IMG/VR virus record: IMGVR_UViG_3300009164_000100 | Coordinates: 1 to 54,293 of that record | Length of the DNA: 54,293 bases | Reading direction: 5' to 3' (one strand) | DNA from: a virus | Shown here: positions 30,374 to 38,706 of the stretch, piece after piece | Position numbering within the stretch: position 1 is the first letter of the stretch | Layout: every line of letters starts with the position of its first letter | Position numbers and translations under genes: made by a program | Notes under the pieces: model-generated | Database searches by the model: none | The model's input: the letters and a program-made list of their open reading frames with translations, nothing else | What the model was told of the DNA's origin: nothing

Positions 30374-31117
30374 TTACTTCCCTTCCAAGACAGGCTTGAT
30401 TGCTTCCTGCAACTTGACGATCCGACCATACACTTCGGTATCCTTCACGCCAACTGCCTTGAACGCACGCATAGCAGCCTCGGAGATAGCAGACAACACC
30501 CGGTCACGGGCATCCTCGTCCAACTCTGAAACGCCCTTCAGACGCTTCTGCAAGTCCTTTGGAAGCGAGTTCACATCGACCTTCGCAGACGCAGTTCGGT
30601 CATCCTTCCGAACCTCCTTCTGCTTTGGTGCAGGCTTCTCGTCTGCCTCTTCAATCTTCCACTCCCAATCCTGTTCCATCATCCCCGCTTTCATCACGGA
30701 CTTGTGATAGCGCGTGCCGTCCGGGTAGACGATCCAATCGCCGTCCACACGATGCAACTTGGGAAGTGCATTCGATTGCGCGGATTCTGACACAGCATCA
30801 GAAACAGGAGGGGCTTCCATTTCAGGGTCGAGTAGAACCGGCACCTCCGCAGCATCGGGGTCGCCAATCTCACTGTCCTCGGGCGGATCAGTAGGCAAGA
30901 ACAGATACAGATCCGCATCATAGATACGGTCGGAGATAGCCTGCGAACCCCCGTGTTCCAAGTCGTACTCGCGCACTTGGACAGCACCATAAGGAAACAC
31001 CTTCATCACCTTTCCTTTGGAGACGAACGTTCCCATGCGCGTGACAACGGCAACAGGCTCACCCAAACCTAGAGCCTCATAAGGGATCGCAGCATCAAGG
31101 GCTTCTTCGTGCAACAT
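30374..31117 (-). CDS. Hypothetical head-region protein
   Basis: A 247-aa protein; ATG 31117 has GGGAG 6 nt upstream, and a longer reading would enter the previous gene. The N-terminal domain (AALG-type GEPVAVVTRMGTFVSKGK then a KVFPYGAVQVRE strand) suggests a small beta-barrel. A Pro/Ala/Glu linker is followed by a charged helical C-terminus with SLPKDLQKRLKGVSELDEDA. The layout is that of a linker-containing virion or assembly protein. No family was recognised. Confidence 0.6.
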   Translation of the reverse strand: MLHEEALDAAIPYEALGLGEPVAVVTRMGTFVSKGKVMKVFPYGAVQVREYDLEHGGSQAISDRIYDADLYLFLPTDPPEDSEIGDPDAAEVPVLLDPEMEAPPVSDAVSESAQSNALPKLHRVDGDWIVYPDGTRYHKSVMKAGMMEQDWEWKIEEADEKPAPKQKEVRKDDRTASAKVDVNSLPKDLQKRLKGVSELDEDARDRVLSAISEAAMRAFKAVGVKDTEVYGRIVKLQEAIKPVLEGK

Positions 31118-31118
31118 C

Positions 31119-31676
31119 TTATTCTCCCGTCGAAAGAACCCGGAGCATCTCTGCCTTTGTCGTGTTGTTGTAGACCAAACCAACATTCAGACCACGCGAA
31201 ACGACCTCGGCCCACAGGTGCTTGCGGGTCATTGAAGTGACATCTGCTTCTGCAATCTCCGCTGCTTCCTCAACCAAATCCTCGATAGCCTGCGCCGATG
31301 CCACAGGCTCAGGTACAGGCTCGGATACAGGCTCAACCACAGGTGCAGCGGGAGCCGAGGCGGGAGCAGGAGTGGGTTCGGGTACAGTCTTTGGAACAGA
31401 CTTGGCAAACGCATTGCCCATTGCCTCGGCAAACGCCGCCATACGATCCTTTGGTGGTTCAACGACAACCTCCTTCTGTGCAATCGGTTGCACAAGCGGA
31501 GCGGAATCTTGCTCAACCGGGCCACCCTTGATCAAGCCACCTGAAACCCACGCAGACAAGTCATGCTCGGTTTCAATCCAATGAGAAGTCGGAACAAGCA
31601 CCATTTCGCCCGTTGCCAACTGAATAGGCCACACGCGCTTAGGATTACGATCATTCGAGATGTAACGGAACTTCAT
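31119..31676 (-). CDS. Hypothetical protein with C-terminal HeH/SAP-like motif
   Basis: A 185-aa protein; ATG 31676 has GGAG 7 nt upstream. The N-terminal 60 residues are a compact beta unit (KFRYISNDRNPKRVWPIQLA). A Pro/Ala/Val/Glu low-complexity linker follows. The last 40 residues, SMTRKHLWAEVVSRGLNVGL then YNNTTKAEMLRVL, match the helix-extension-helix pattern (LEM/SAP/HeH-like), which often binds nucleic acid. It lies downstream of the capsid terminator, so it needs read-through or its own promoter. The role is probably head-related. Confidence 0.65.
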   Translation of the reverse strand: MKFRYISNDRNPKRVWPIQLATGEMVLVPTSHWIETEHDLSAWVSGGLIKGGPVEQDSAPLVQPIAQKEVVVEPPKDRMAAFAEAMGNAFAKSVPKTVPEPTPAPASAPAAPVVEPVSEPVPEPVASAQAIEDLVEEAAEIAEADVTSMTRKHLWAEVVSRGLNVGLVYNNTTKAEMLRVLSTGE

Positions 31677-31689
31677 ACTTCAACTCCAC

Positions 31690-31726
31690 AAACAGAAAGG
31701 CCGAACCCCTTTCGAGGTCCGGCCCT
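31690..31726 (-). terminator. Intrinsic terminator after the major capsid gene
   Basis: GGCCGGACC paired with GGTTCGGCC (one G-U pair; + strand 31699-31707 and 31716-31724), 8-nt loop, then TTTCTGTTT on the minus strand. It lies 33 nt after the capsid stop. Confidence 0.75.
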
Positions 31727-31756
31727 TGCTCTAACCCCGAAGGATTAGTCGGTCAA

Positions 31757-33358
31757 CTAGATACCGCCGACAGTGGGCATACCCTGTACCGTAATGGCAC
31801 CATAGTACTCCGGGCGGAGCATCTTCTTCGCGTAGCGAGTCCGCAGACCCTTACGGAAGGTGAAATCGTCGGGATCAAGGAAGGTGGGCGTGACCTGAAG
31901 CGGGATGTACGGAGCGTACACATAACCCGCGTCGAGGAACGACGAACCCTTGAGGCCAACGAGAACATTCGGAACCGAACCCGTCGAAGAGGGGTCAAGG
32001 AACGGATCCTGATAGACCGTAAACTTGTTCATGAGCGTACCAAGACGGCTCACGCCAAAGTTGGAGTTCATCGGGCCGTAGGAAGGCGCAACCATCGGGT
32101 CGAGCGCACGGTTGACGATCATAAACTCGCCTGCCGTGGTCAACTGCGCGAGCATTGCACCAACCGAAGGGCTGACGACAATGAAGTTGGCCGGGGAGCG
32201 AAGCGAAGCGCGGTGAATCTGCGCCGACACCGACTCGATGATCGTGAGCAGACCGCGAATGCTGTCGATTTCAGAGAACTGACCGCCGTTGCCCGCAGTA
32301 GGACGGGTAGGCCCGGTCTGAAAGTTGTAAGTCGCGCTAAACTTTGCGCCCGTGATGAGGTCGGTGATGATCTCACGGTCGAGTTCAAGCGAGATTTCGT
32401 TCGCCATACCCGCGACCAACTCCGTCTCGGCGTTGAGGCCGTGGAAGGCACGAAGGTCGTCAACAGCCTCGGCAGACCAACGAGCCTTCAACTTGCGAGT
32501 GATCGCCGTGACGGTGTTGAGCGTGATGTCGAGGTTGATGTCCGGGATCTGCGCGACCTGATCGGTGTTGGCGTAGAGCGAACCATTGACCGCAGGGGCC
32601 GTGGTGCCGCTGACCAACTCCGAGTTGTAGTAGTAGGTCGAGTAGATAACCGACGAAGCCGTGGGCGGGAACGGCGTGAGGTCAAGCGTGTATGCGCCCG
32701 TGGTGTAGTCCACGGTGCCGCTGCAACCTGCTGCCGAAACAGCAGGAACGAGAACGCCGCTACCGTTGTCGGTGAGGCTGCGAAGGACAGCACCGCTCGT
32801 CCAATAGAGCGTGAGGACATAGCCCTTGCTCGCGTTGAGCGGCGAGAGCGGAAGCCACTTGTAGGGAATACGGTCGGTCGCGTTGGTCGCGTCGTTGAAA
32901 AGAACCTTGATGCCGTCCGTGGCCGTGGTCGGAACCTTCACTTCGTAGTCAACAAACTCCGAAGAGTAGTACTTCTGAAAGTTCTCGATGAGGTTGGTTC
33001 CCCCGGTCGTCGTACCCTTCGTTGCACCATACTTGTATTCGTAGGTGAAGATACCGCCAACGGCAGAGGTCATCGGCTGAACCGAGACAATCTGATTGGC
33101 GATAAGGTTGGGGAACACCCGGCGAAGGATGGGGAAGATGTATTTCGTGAAGGAACCAACGCCCGTCGAAAGCGTCTCCTCGTTCAGAGAACGCAGGTGC
33201 GTCATCTGATTCTCAAGGAGGATCGCAAGAACGCCACGGTTCCACGGATCGTCTACTCCCTCAAGGAGCGGCGACCACTTGGACGCAACCTTCTGAACGA
33301 AACCCGCATCTGCTGCGGTGCCACCACTCTGCTCTGCCAATAGCCGACGACTTTCCAT
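31757..33358 (-). CDS. Major capsid protein (T4 gp23-like)
   Basis: A 533-aa protein. The landmarks RRVFPNLIANQIVSVQPM near residue 80, KARWSAEAVDDLRAFHGLNA then LVAGMANEISLELDREI in the middle and YAPYIPLQVTPTFLDPDD then RTRYAKKMLRPEYY at the end are gp23-like. The HK97 fold is expected. Residues about 193-245 hold an inserted domain (SLTDNGSGVL...SGTVDYTTGAYTL) that is also in the sheath protein. The gene follows the protease-scaffold gene by 3 nt and ends at an intrinsic terminator. An N-terminal propeptide cleaved by the prohead protease is likely (about 65 residues in T4), but the site is not determined. Confidence 0.96.
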   Translation of the reverse strand: MESRRLLAEQSGGTAADAGFVQKVASKWSPLLEGVDDPWNRGVLAILLENQMTHLRSLNEETLSTGVGSFTKYIFPILRRVFPNLIANQIVSVQPMTSAVGGIFTYEYKYGATKGTTTGGTNLIENFQKYYSSEFVDYEVKVPTTATDGIKVLFNDATNATDRIPYKWLPLSPLNASKGYVLTLYWTSGAVLRSLTDNGSGVLVPAVSAAGCSGTVDYTTGAYTLDLTPFPPTASSVIYSTYYYNSELVSGTTAPAVNGSLYANTDQVAQIPDINLDITLNTVTAITRKLKARWSAEAVDDLRAFHGLNAETELVAGMANEISLELDREIITDLITGAKFSATYNFQTGPTRPTAGNGGQFSEIDSIRGLLTIIESVSAQIHRASLRSPANFIVVSPSVGAMLAQLTTAGEFMIVNRALDPMVAPSYGPMNSNFGVSRLGTLMNKFTVYQDPFLDPSSTGSVPNVLVGLKGSSFLDAGYVYAPYIPLQVTPTFLDPDDFTFRKGLRTRYAKKMLRPEYYGAITVQGMPTVGGI

Positions 33359-33361
33359 TAT

Positions 33362-35023
33362 TTACCTCGCTCGCTTGATGCCTGAAAGTTCAAGAAACTG
33401 TGCGTTTGTTACGCCACCCAACATTGGGTCACGCAAGATGTTTGGTGCAACTTCTTCCGTCATTGCTCCCGTGCTTACTCGGCCACGCTTCAACTTCCTA
33501 ACCGCTTCCGAAAGGTCACGGTCACTAATGTCGTTCGTTCCGCTTTCGTCGATAATAGCATCAACGGCATCCTTGTCGTCAATACTTTCAATCATCTTCA
33601 TCAAACGGCTTGCGTTCGTCATGCCGGAAGTCTTGCGAGCCTTGTAAGCGGTCATGTCAGACGACTTTGCCTCTGCATCCTTGCTCTCGGCCAAAGACCG
33701 ATACTGCTTGGCAGTTTCAAGGGCTTCGGACACAGCCGACTTTGCCTCGTCCAACTCCGACTTGTGCTTCTGCACCAAAGCATCAATCTTGCTCTCAAAG
33801 CGTTCCTGCGCCTCTTCGTCGGCAGTCTCAAACGCTTCAATCTGTTCGGACGCTTCCTCGAAAGAAGCCTCCAACTCTGCAATCCGATTGCGCAGCGTCT
33901 CAACCTCGGAGGCGTGGTCCTCGTTCACGCGCTGCTGCCGCTCGGATACGATCTCGTCGTACTCCCCGGCAATGTCCTCCAATCGGGCCTGCAAAGCATC
34001 CCGACTGCTAAACGCGCTAATGTCGCCAAGCACCTTGCGGATACGCTCACCCATAGGATGCCCGCCAATCCGCTGCTCGACCACAAGTGCGTAGGACGCT
34101 CGACGCGCAATGTCCGTGGCCTTGTCCAAACTCTCTTTCATCGAGGCAATCTGCAAGTCGCGCTCGCGCACAGCATCACGAAGCGCAACCTCGTCGCCGC
34201 TGCCCGAACCGCTGAAGGTGCCAATAAGAGAAGCAATCTTCCCAAGCACCGCACGCGCTCCGCCAATCTCCGGGTCGGAACTAAACTCTTCCCGCAAACC
34301 TTCGGTCACACTCTCGCGCACGCTCACGATAGCCCCGGCCAACTGCTTCTCAAAGGCTTCGCGCATCTCGCTGCGAACCTTCTCTTCGTTGGCGGAAATC
34401 ATCGCGCCAACGGCAGCCTCGGCATCACGCTTTGCAGCCTCCCGCTCACGCGAACGAAGGTCCTCTGCCAATTCAGGGAACTCGGCAAGGAAGTCCTGCT
34501 CCGCATCAATCTCGACATCTTCCGCGAAGATCTGCGGGTAGGCAGTTTTCATGGCAGGGTCGGCAACGAAGTCGAACGAACGCAGAACGAAGTCCTCGCC
34601 AACCATAGATGAACCGTCAGGCATAGCACGGGTCGAACCGAAGCCCCGGCTAGATACGCCAACCTCTGCACCACTATCAAGGATAGCCTTGAGAGTGCGT
34701 CCGTTCGGAGTATCCAAGATCTCGGCTTCGCCAATGACAACGCCGTTCTTGTCCACAGTCAACTTTGTGATCAAGTGACTGACTCGGCTCAACTTCGTCT
34801 TGCCATCGTCCGGGTGATCCAACTCACCGAAAGCGCGGCGCGAACCAACGCTTTCCTGCAACTTCTTGATCTCCCGCTCGTACACGCCACGCGGATAGGT
34901 GCGCCCGTTCTGCGTGGGAACATCACAACGCGCAAACTCGCCACGCGCAACCGTCTTGCCGCCTTCGCTCTCTTGAAGCGAAAGTTTGATTGGTGCTGCG
35001 TCAATAAGTAGTTGCTTGCTCAT
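33362..35023 (-). CDS. Prohead protease-scaffold fusion (gp21-like + core)
   Basis: A 553-aa protein; ATG 35023 has GGAAG 5 nt upstream and overlaps the stop of the 46-aa gene. Residues 1-180 match T4 gp21-type prohead proteases: QNGRTYPRGVYEREI, GELDHPD (H70), VSHLITKL, GEAEILDTPNGRTLKAIL and GVSSRGFG (S124/S125). The His and Ser fit the assemblin-like catalytic set. From about residue 190 the protein becomes a long acidic coiled coil typical of scaffold (gp22-like), then a C-terminal segment with DISDRDLSEAVRKLKRG and LELSGIKRAR. One chain thus supplies protease and scaffold, which are separate genes in T4. Confidence 0.88.
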   Translation of the reverse strand: MSKQLLIDAAPIKLSLQESEGGKTVARGEFARCDVPTQNGRTYPRGVYEREIKKLQESVGSRRAFGELDHPDDGKTKLSRVSHLITKLTVDKNGVVIGEAEILDTPNGRTLKAILDSGAEVGVSSRGFGSTRAMPDGSSMVGEDFVLRSFDFVADPAMKTAYPQIFAEDVEIDAEQDFLAEFPELAEDLRSREREAAKRDAEAAVGAMISANEEKVRSEMREAFEKQLAGAIVSVRESVTEGLREEFSSDPEIGGARAVLGKIASLIGTFSGSGSGDEVALRDAVRERDLQIASMKESLDKATDIARRASYALVVEQRIGGHPMGERIRKVLGDISAFSSRDALQARLEDIAGEYDEIVSERQQRVNEDHASEVETLRNRIAELEASFEEASEQIEAFETADEEAQERFESKIDALVQKHKSELDEAKSAVSEALETAKQYRSLAESKDAEAKSSDMTAYKARKTSGMTNASRLMKMIESIDDKDAVDAIIDESGTNDISDRDLSEAVRKLKRGRVSTGAMTEEVAPNILRDPMLGGVTNAQFLELSGIKRAR

Positions 35024-35160
35024 GCGATCTTCCAATCCTTGAACTTGAACGGTGTCCGGTCAATGCCGATGCCCAACTCTGCTCTGCGACGAAACTTCGG
35101 GTCTACCTTCCGATCCGTCTTTTTTCCGCTCAACCTAACATCAGCCCTAAAGCCTTCCAT
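35020..35160 (-). CDS. Small basic prohead-core-like protein
   Basis: A 46-aa, strongly basic protein (RLSGKKTDRKVDPKFRRRAE...) starting at ATG 35160, with AGGTGG about 6 nt upstream. Its TGA overlaps the protease ATG (ATGA). In T4, small prohead core genes (gp67, gp68) sit at exactly this place between portal and protease. Sequence similarity is not claimed; the role is inferred from position, size and charge. Confidence 0.6.
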   Translation of the reverse strand: MEGFRADVRLSGKKTDRKVDPKFRRRAELGIGIDRTPFKFKDWKIA

Positions 35161-35219
35161 GCCTGCCACCTCACGCCGACCACTTGAATAAGCGGTTCGA
35201 CGCTTCCGCTTGGCCTCTA

Positions 35220-36086
35220 CTAGCCGTTTCCCAAGTCGTCAATCTGTTCCAAGCAACGCGCAATAACCTTCAGCGCAGGGCCAAAGGCACGCTGCGGGTC
35301 GCTGTTCTCTGCGAGAAGCGAACCCTCCATCGTCTCGTATGCGCTCTCAAGGACATTGCCAACATCAGAACCGAGGATAGCCTCAAGCAGGCTCATAATG
35401 CGAGCAACACGCGACACGGTATCGCCGTAGTCGCCGTACTGATTGCCCTCGCCAAGAATGCTGTTCAGTTCAAGCACCAACCCGTCACTCATGTCGTCTG
35501 CGTTCTGCGGGCGGCGGTTGTTCAACCTTGCAGACTTTGCATCGAATCCACGCACCTTGCGCTTCAACTCAATGCGAGCACCCTTGCCCTTCTCGTAAGT
35601 GTTCCGCTTTCCGGCAGTACGCTTATCGTACCGAATCTTCTTGCGAGCAGAACGGAGCGCGTCGGACTTCTTGACCTTTACAGCCCTACCGTCAACCATG
35701 TGGAAGCCCGGAGCAGCCTTCTTCTTGCGCTTGCCCATCTTGTCAATGGCATAGATAATCTTGCGCGACTCAAGGATAGCCTTGACGACCGCCTCAGCAG
35801 CCTCGGCAAGATCAGCGTCACCTTCCGGGAGTTCCTTCTCACGAAGGCCGTCAAGAAGATCGTCCAAATCGCTTTCGGACAGCGCGTTGAAGTCGAGGTC
35901 TGCAATGCGGCTCAACAACTCCACCGTCACCACGGGGCCGTCAATGGGGTCAGCCGTGATAGCCGGGACGCTGTAAAGGCTCTCGTCAAGGCGGTTGCTA
36001 GACAGGCGGTTCAACTCGTTGACACCCTTATCCCACCCAATCTTGGCGAAGTCCTCGCTCAAACTGCGAACAATACGATCCTGCAT
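35220..36086 (-). CDS. Putative prohead core protein
   Basis: A 288-aa protein. Acidic helical N- and C-terminal parts flank a very basic centre (KMGKRKKKAAPGFHMVDGRA, SARKKIRYDKRTAGKRNTYE) that could bind DNA or scaffold. SD GGGAG lies 7 nt before ATG 36086. Its position between portal and protease suggests an internal head or core protein. No T4 homologue can be claimed by eye. Confidence 0.6.
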   Translation of the reverse strand: MQDRIVRSLSEDFAKIGWDKGVNELNRLSSNRLDESLYSVPAITADPIDGPVVTVELLSRIADLDFNALSESDLDDLLDGLREKELPEGDADLAEAAEAVVKAILESRKIIYAIDKMGKRKKKAAPGFHMVDGRAVKVKKSDALRSARKKIRYDKRTAGKRNTYEKGKGARIELKRKVRGFDAKSARLNNRRPQNADDMSDGLVLELNSILGEGNQYGDYGDTVSRVARIMSLLEAILGSDVGNVLESAYETMEGSLLAENSDPQRAFGPALKVIARCLEQIDDLGNG

Positions 36087-36088
36087 GG

Positions 36089-36940
36089 CTAATCTCCCTT
36101 GATGGTGCTTTCTTGAATAAACCGCCGCATAACTTGTAGCGACTTTACTGTGTCAGCGAGCCGATCATGCACTTCCGCAAGGTCGGCTAGGTGTTCTTTC
36201 CGGGCCAAAGATAGGGCTTTATTCCCCCTATCTAAGATCACGCTACATTCTGTCTGCATACTTGCCAAGACATTTTTCACGTTCCAACCTCTAGCGTCAA
36301 CGCTTTTGGGGTCAACAACTTTCAACTCGTTGAAGATTTCTTCTGCTAGGCCGATCAGGGCACCCACGGATGAGCGCAACTCTTGGTCAAACCCTTCGAC
36401 CTTCTTCGGAGGCAAGGCACCATAACGGGTCTTGGGAACCCTGTTCTCGTCATCGCGGATTGTTCCATGAGCCATGCGGCGAATGTCTTTACGGTTCGCT
36501 TCGTAAAGCGTCTCCCAATGCAGCGGGTTCTTGCCCGACTCCAACAGACCGTCACGCTCTTCCGAGAACAGATAGCGACCACCGCTCTGCATCAACTTCG
36601 CGGCTTGGTGCAATTGATTGCACGGCTTCCCGTTCAGCAGGGCATCCACAGCCTCGGAGATAGACCTGCTAATGTATCTGTCAAGGTTGTTCTCGGTCAC
36701 AAGACCATCTTTGACCCGGTTGGAAATCACCTTCGGGCCGTCAGCATCCATGCGAACACCTAACTTGCGAACGCAGTCCTCGCCTTCTGCAACCACAAAG
36801 ATACAGTCCGTGTGCGTGGCAAGAACTTCCACCTTCTTGTCAAGGTGTGCTTCCGCAAGAGCCTCGGCAGCGTCAAGCACGCTTTCGACCGAGCCACTAC
36901 GCATTTCCGCAAACTTGTCTCCAACTACAAAAGGCTTCAT
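36089..36940 (-). CDS. Hypothetical head assembly protein
   Basis: A 283-aa protein overlapping the portal stop (ATGA). The N-terminal 120 residues form an alpha/beta unit (VLDAAEALAEAHLDKKVEVL, VVAEGEDCVRKLGVRMDADG). The C-terminal half is helical with SVGALIGLAEEIFNELKVVD and a long helix at the end. No family was recognised; it is translationally coupled to the portal gene and probably acts in prohead assembly. Confidence 0.6.
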   Translation of the reverse strand: MKPFVVGDKFAEMRSGSVESVLDAAEALAEAHLDKKVEVLATHTDCIFVVAEGEDCVRKLGVRMDADGPKVISNRVKDGLVTENNLDRYISRSISEAVDALLNGKPCNQLHQAAKLMQSGGRYLFSEERDGLLESGKNPLHWETLYEANRKDIRRMAHGTIRDDENRVPKTRYGALPPKKVEGFDQELRSSVGALIGLAEEIFNELKVVDPKSVDARGWNVKNVLASMQTECSVILDRGNKALSLARKEHLADLAEVHDRLADTVKSLQVMRRFIQESTIKGD

Positions 36941-38703
36941 CGGTTCCTCTTTCGGTTCTCTGTCAGAACGCCTCTGTTCCGTTTCACCAACCTATGCACT
37001 TCTTTTACAGTAGGTGCAAGGTCGTCGTAAAGACGGTCAATCGATCTGATAGACGCTTCCTGCGACTTGTGCAATCGATCATACCGCTCCTGTAACAACC
37101 GCAAACGCTTGTCAAGTTTAGCGAAAGATTCCGCTGCCGCAACTTCTGCACTGTCCTCTGCGGGTGCTGTGGCAGCAGGGGCCTCGCCCGTGGGCAACTC
37201 GCCCTGCAACTCAATCGCCCCGGCACCACCCATAGCATCCTGCGCGGCAGACATAACCTTTGCTTCGGTATCCGCTTGGTACATAGCATCGTCACGCACT
37301 TCGCTACGCTTCTCCTTCTGAATAAAGATCGCGTCATCCTTGCTGAAATCAAAGATGTGTTCCAAGATCCAATCCTTTGGAAGATACTCCACCAATGCCT
37401 GCGCTGCTCCCGCCCTTGCGTTCACTAACTCCAACTGCGACAACTCAAAGATCGTAGAAGAAGTTGTCATTTTCAGATCGTAGGCGATCTGATCCGGGTC
37501 GATGTTCAACGCCGCCAAGTGAATACGGCAGACCTTCTTGTAGCCGTTCCGAACTTCGCGCTGCAACCGCTGTATGGTGCGAGCAAACCGAACATCCTCC
37601 TGCGATAGCGAAGCCCGGCTCTCTCCACCATCGAATCCAAGATACCGTCGCGGCACCTTCAACGCCGAGAACAACTTGCTTCGGAAGTATTCTAGGTCGT
37701 CGGTCGTCTGATAGTCGGGGCCGCTGATCACGTCGATTCGTGTGCTGTCCTGCCCGTTCGCAGTTGGGATCCAAAAGTCCTCGTCTGCGGCGAGTGGGTT
37801 CATACGGAAGTCCAACTTTCCCGTGGAAGGGTTGTAGAACTTCCGCTTCTTGTAGCCTTGCTTGACCTGATTCACATAGGCCGTGCGCTGCTGCGGAGGC
37901 AGGTTTCCCGTGTCCACATAGAAGGCAAACCTAGCCGGGGCGCGGGTCAACTTGTAGATAAGTGCGCTGTCCTCGGCCATAACAAGGCGGCGGAAGATCC
38001 ACCGCGCACTGTCTAGTACGCTGTACCCATAGGAGGTGTGAACGCGCTTGCCCTGCATTCGCCAATGCACCACTTCATAAGGCTCAAAGAATGTCACCCC
38101 CTGCGGCAACTTCTTGTTCTTTATGTCTGAAACAATCGTGCTTCCCTCGGCCAAGAACCGACCATCCATCGTCTGAATGAATCCGAGTAGGTTCCCCTTC
38201 TCATCTTCAATCCGCCGCATCGTAGGTGCAGGCAGATAGTTCAATCCGACCACGCCCGTATCGTTTGCCAAGATCTCTGCGTAGGCATTACCGTACTTTG
38301 CCAAGCCTCGCGTGAGCGCGTAAACATCTTCCTCCACGCGCAAGCGGCGCGTGATAAGGTCCTCTAGGATGCCACGAACAAGGCTGTCCTCGGCAGTCGG
38401 CCACATACACGCATTATGCCGTCCGTCCTGCACCGTAGCATCGTCGGCATACACATCTAGGGCCGAGCCGATCTCCGGGTAGTCGTCCATCTCTTCGTAG
38501 TCGGCGTACCGATACAGAAGCGTGTCCTCCAAGCGGAGGTTATCGGACAACTGATCGTATCCCGTATACCCGGCCATTCCGCCGCCGTCTCCACCGACAA
38601 ACTGACTTTCATCATTCCCCTTCTTCAAGGAAATGGTGACATTCTCCTTGTCTGCGTCGAACCACTTGCTGACTCGGCTTGCAATGTTGGATACAATACC
38701 CAT
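36937..38703 (-). CDS. Portal protein (T4 gp20-like)
   Basis: A 588-aa protein forming the dodecameric DNA channel at the capsid vertex. Typical segments are DYPEIGSALDVYADDATVQD near residue 75, YALTRGLAKYGNAYAEIL, VVHWRMQGKRVHTSYGYSVL, PPQQRTAYVNQVKQGYKKRK and LKVPRRYLGFDGGES. A C-terminal coiled coil follows an Ala/Pro linker. ATG 38703 lies 3 nt after the terminase stop with no own SD, so it is probably coupled. Terminase then portal is the normal order. Confidence 0.94.
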   Translation of the reverse strand: MGIVSNIASRVSKWFDADKENVTISLKKGNDESQFVGGDGGGMAGYTGYDQLSDNLRLEDTLLYRYADYEEMDDYPEIGSALDVYADDATVQDGRHNACMWPTAEDSLVRGILEDLITRRLRVEEDVYALTRGLAKYGNAYAEILANDTGVVGLNYLPAPTMRRIEDEKGNLLGFIQTMDGRFLAEGSTIVSDIKNKKLPQGVTFFEPYEVVHWRMQGKRVHTSYGYSVLDSARWIFRRLVMAEDSALIYKLTRAPARFAFYVDTGNLPPQQRTAYVNQVKQGYKKRKFYNPSTGKLDFRMNPLAADEDFWIPTANGQDSTRIDVISGPDYQTTDDLEYFRSKLFSALKVPRRYLGFDGGESRASLSQEDVRFARTIQRLQREVRNGYKKVCRIHLAALNIDPDQIAYDLKMTTSSTIFELSQLELVNARAGAAQALVEYLPKDWILEHIFDFSKDDAIFIQKEKRSEVRDDAMYQADTEAKVMSAAQDAMGGAGAIELQGELPTGEAPAATAPAEDSAEVAAAESFAKLDKRLRLLQERYDRLHKSQEASIRSIDRLYDDLAPTVKEVHRLVKRNRGVLTENRKRNR

Positions 38704-38706
38704 TGA

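Noticed and set aside
32213-33343. 376-codon plus-strand open frame opposite the capsid gene
   Set aside because: It is antisense to the major capsid protein, without RBS or recognisable protein features.
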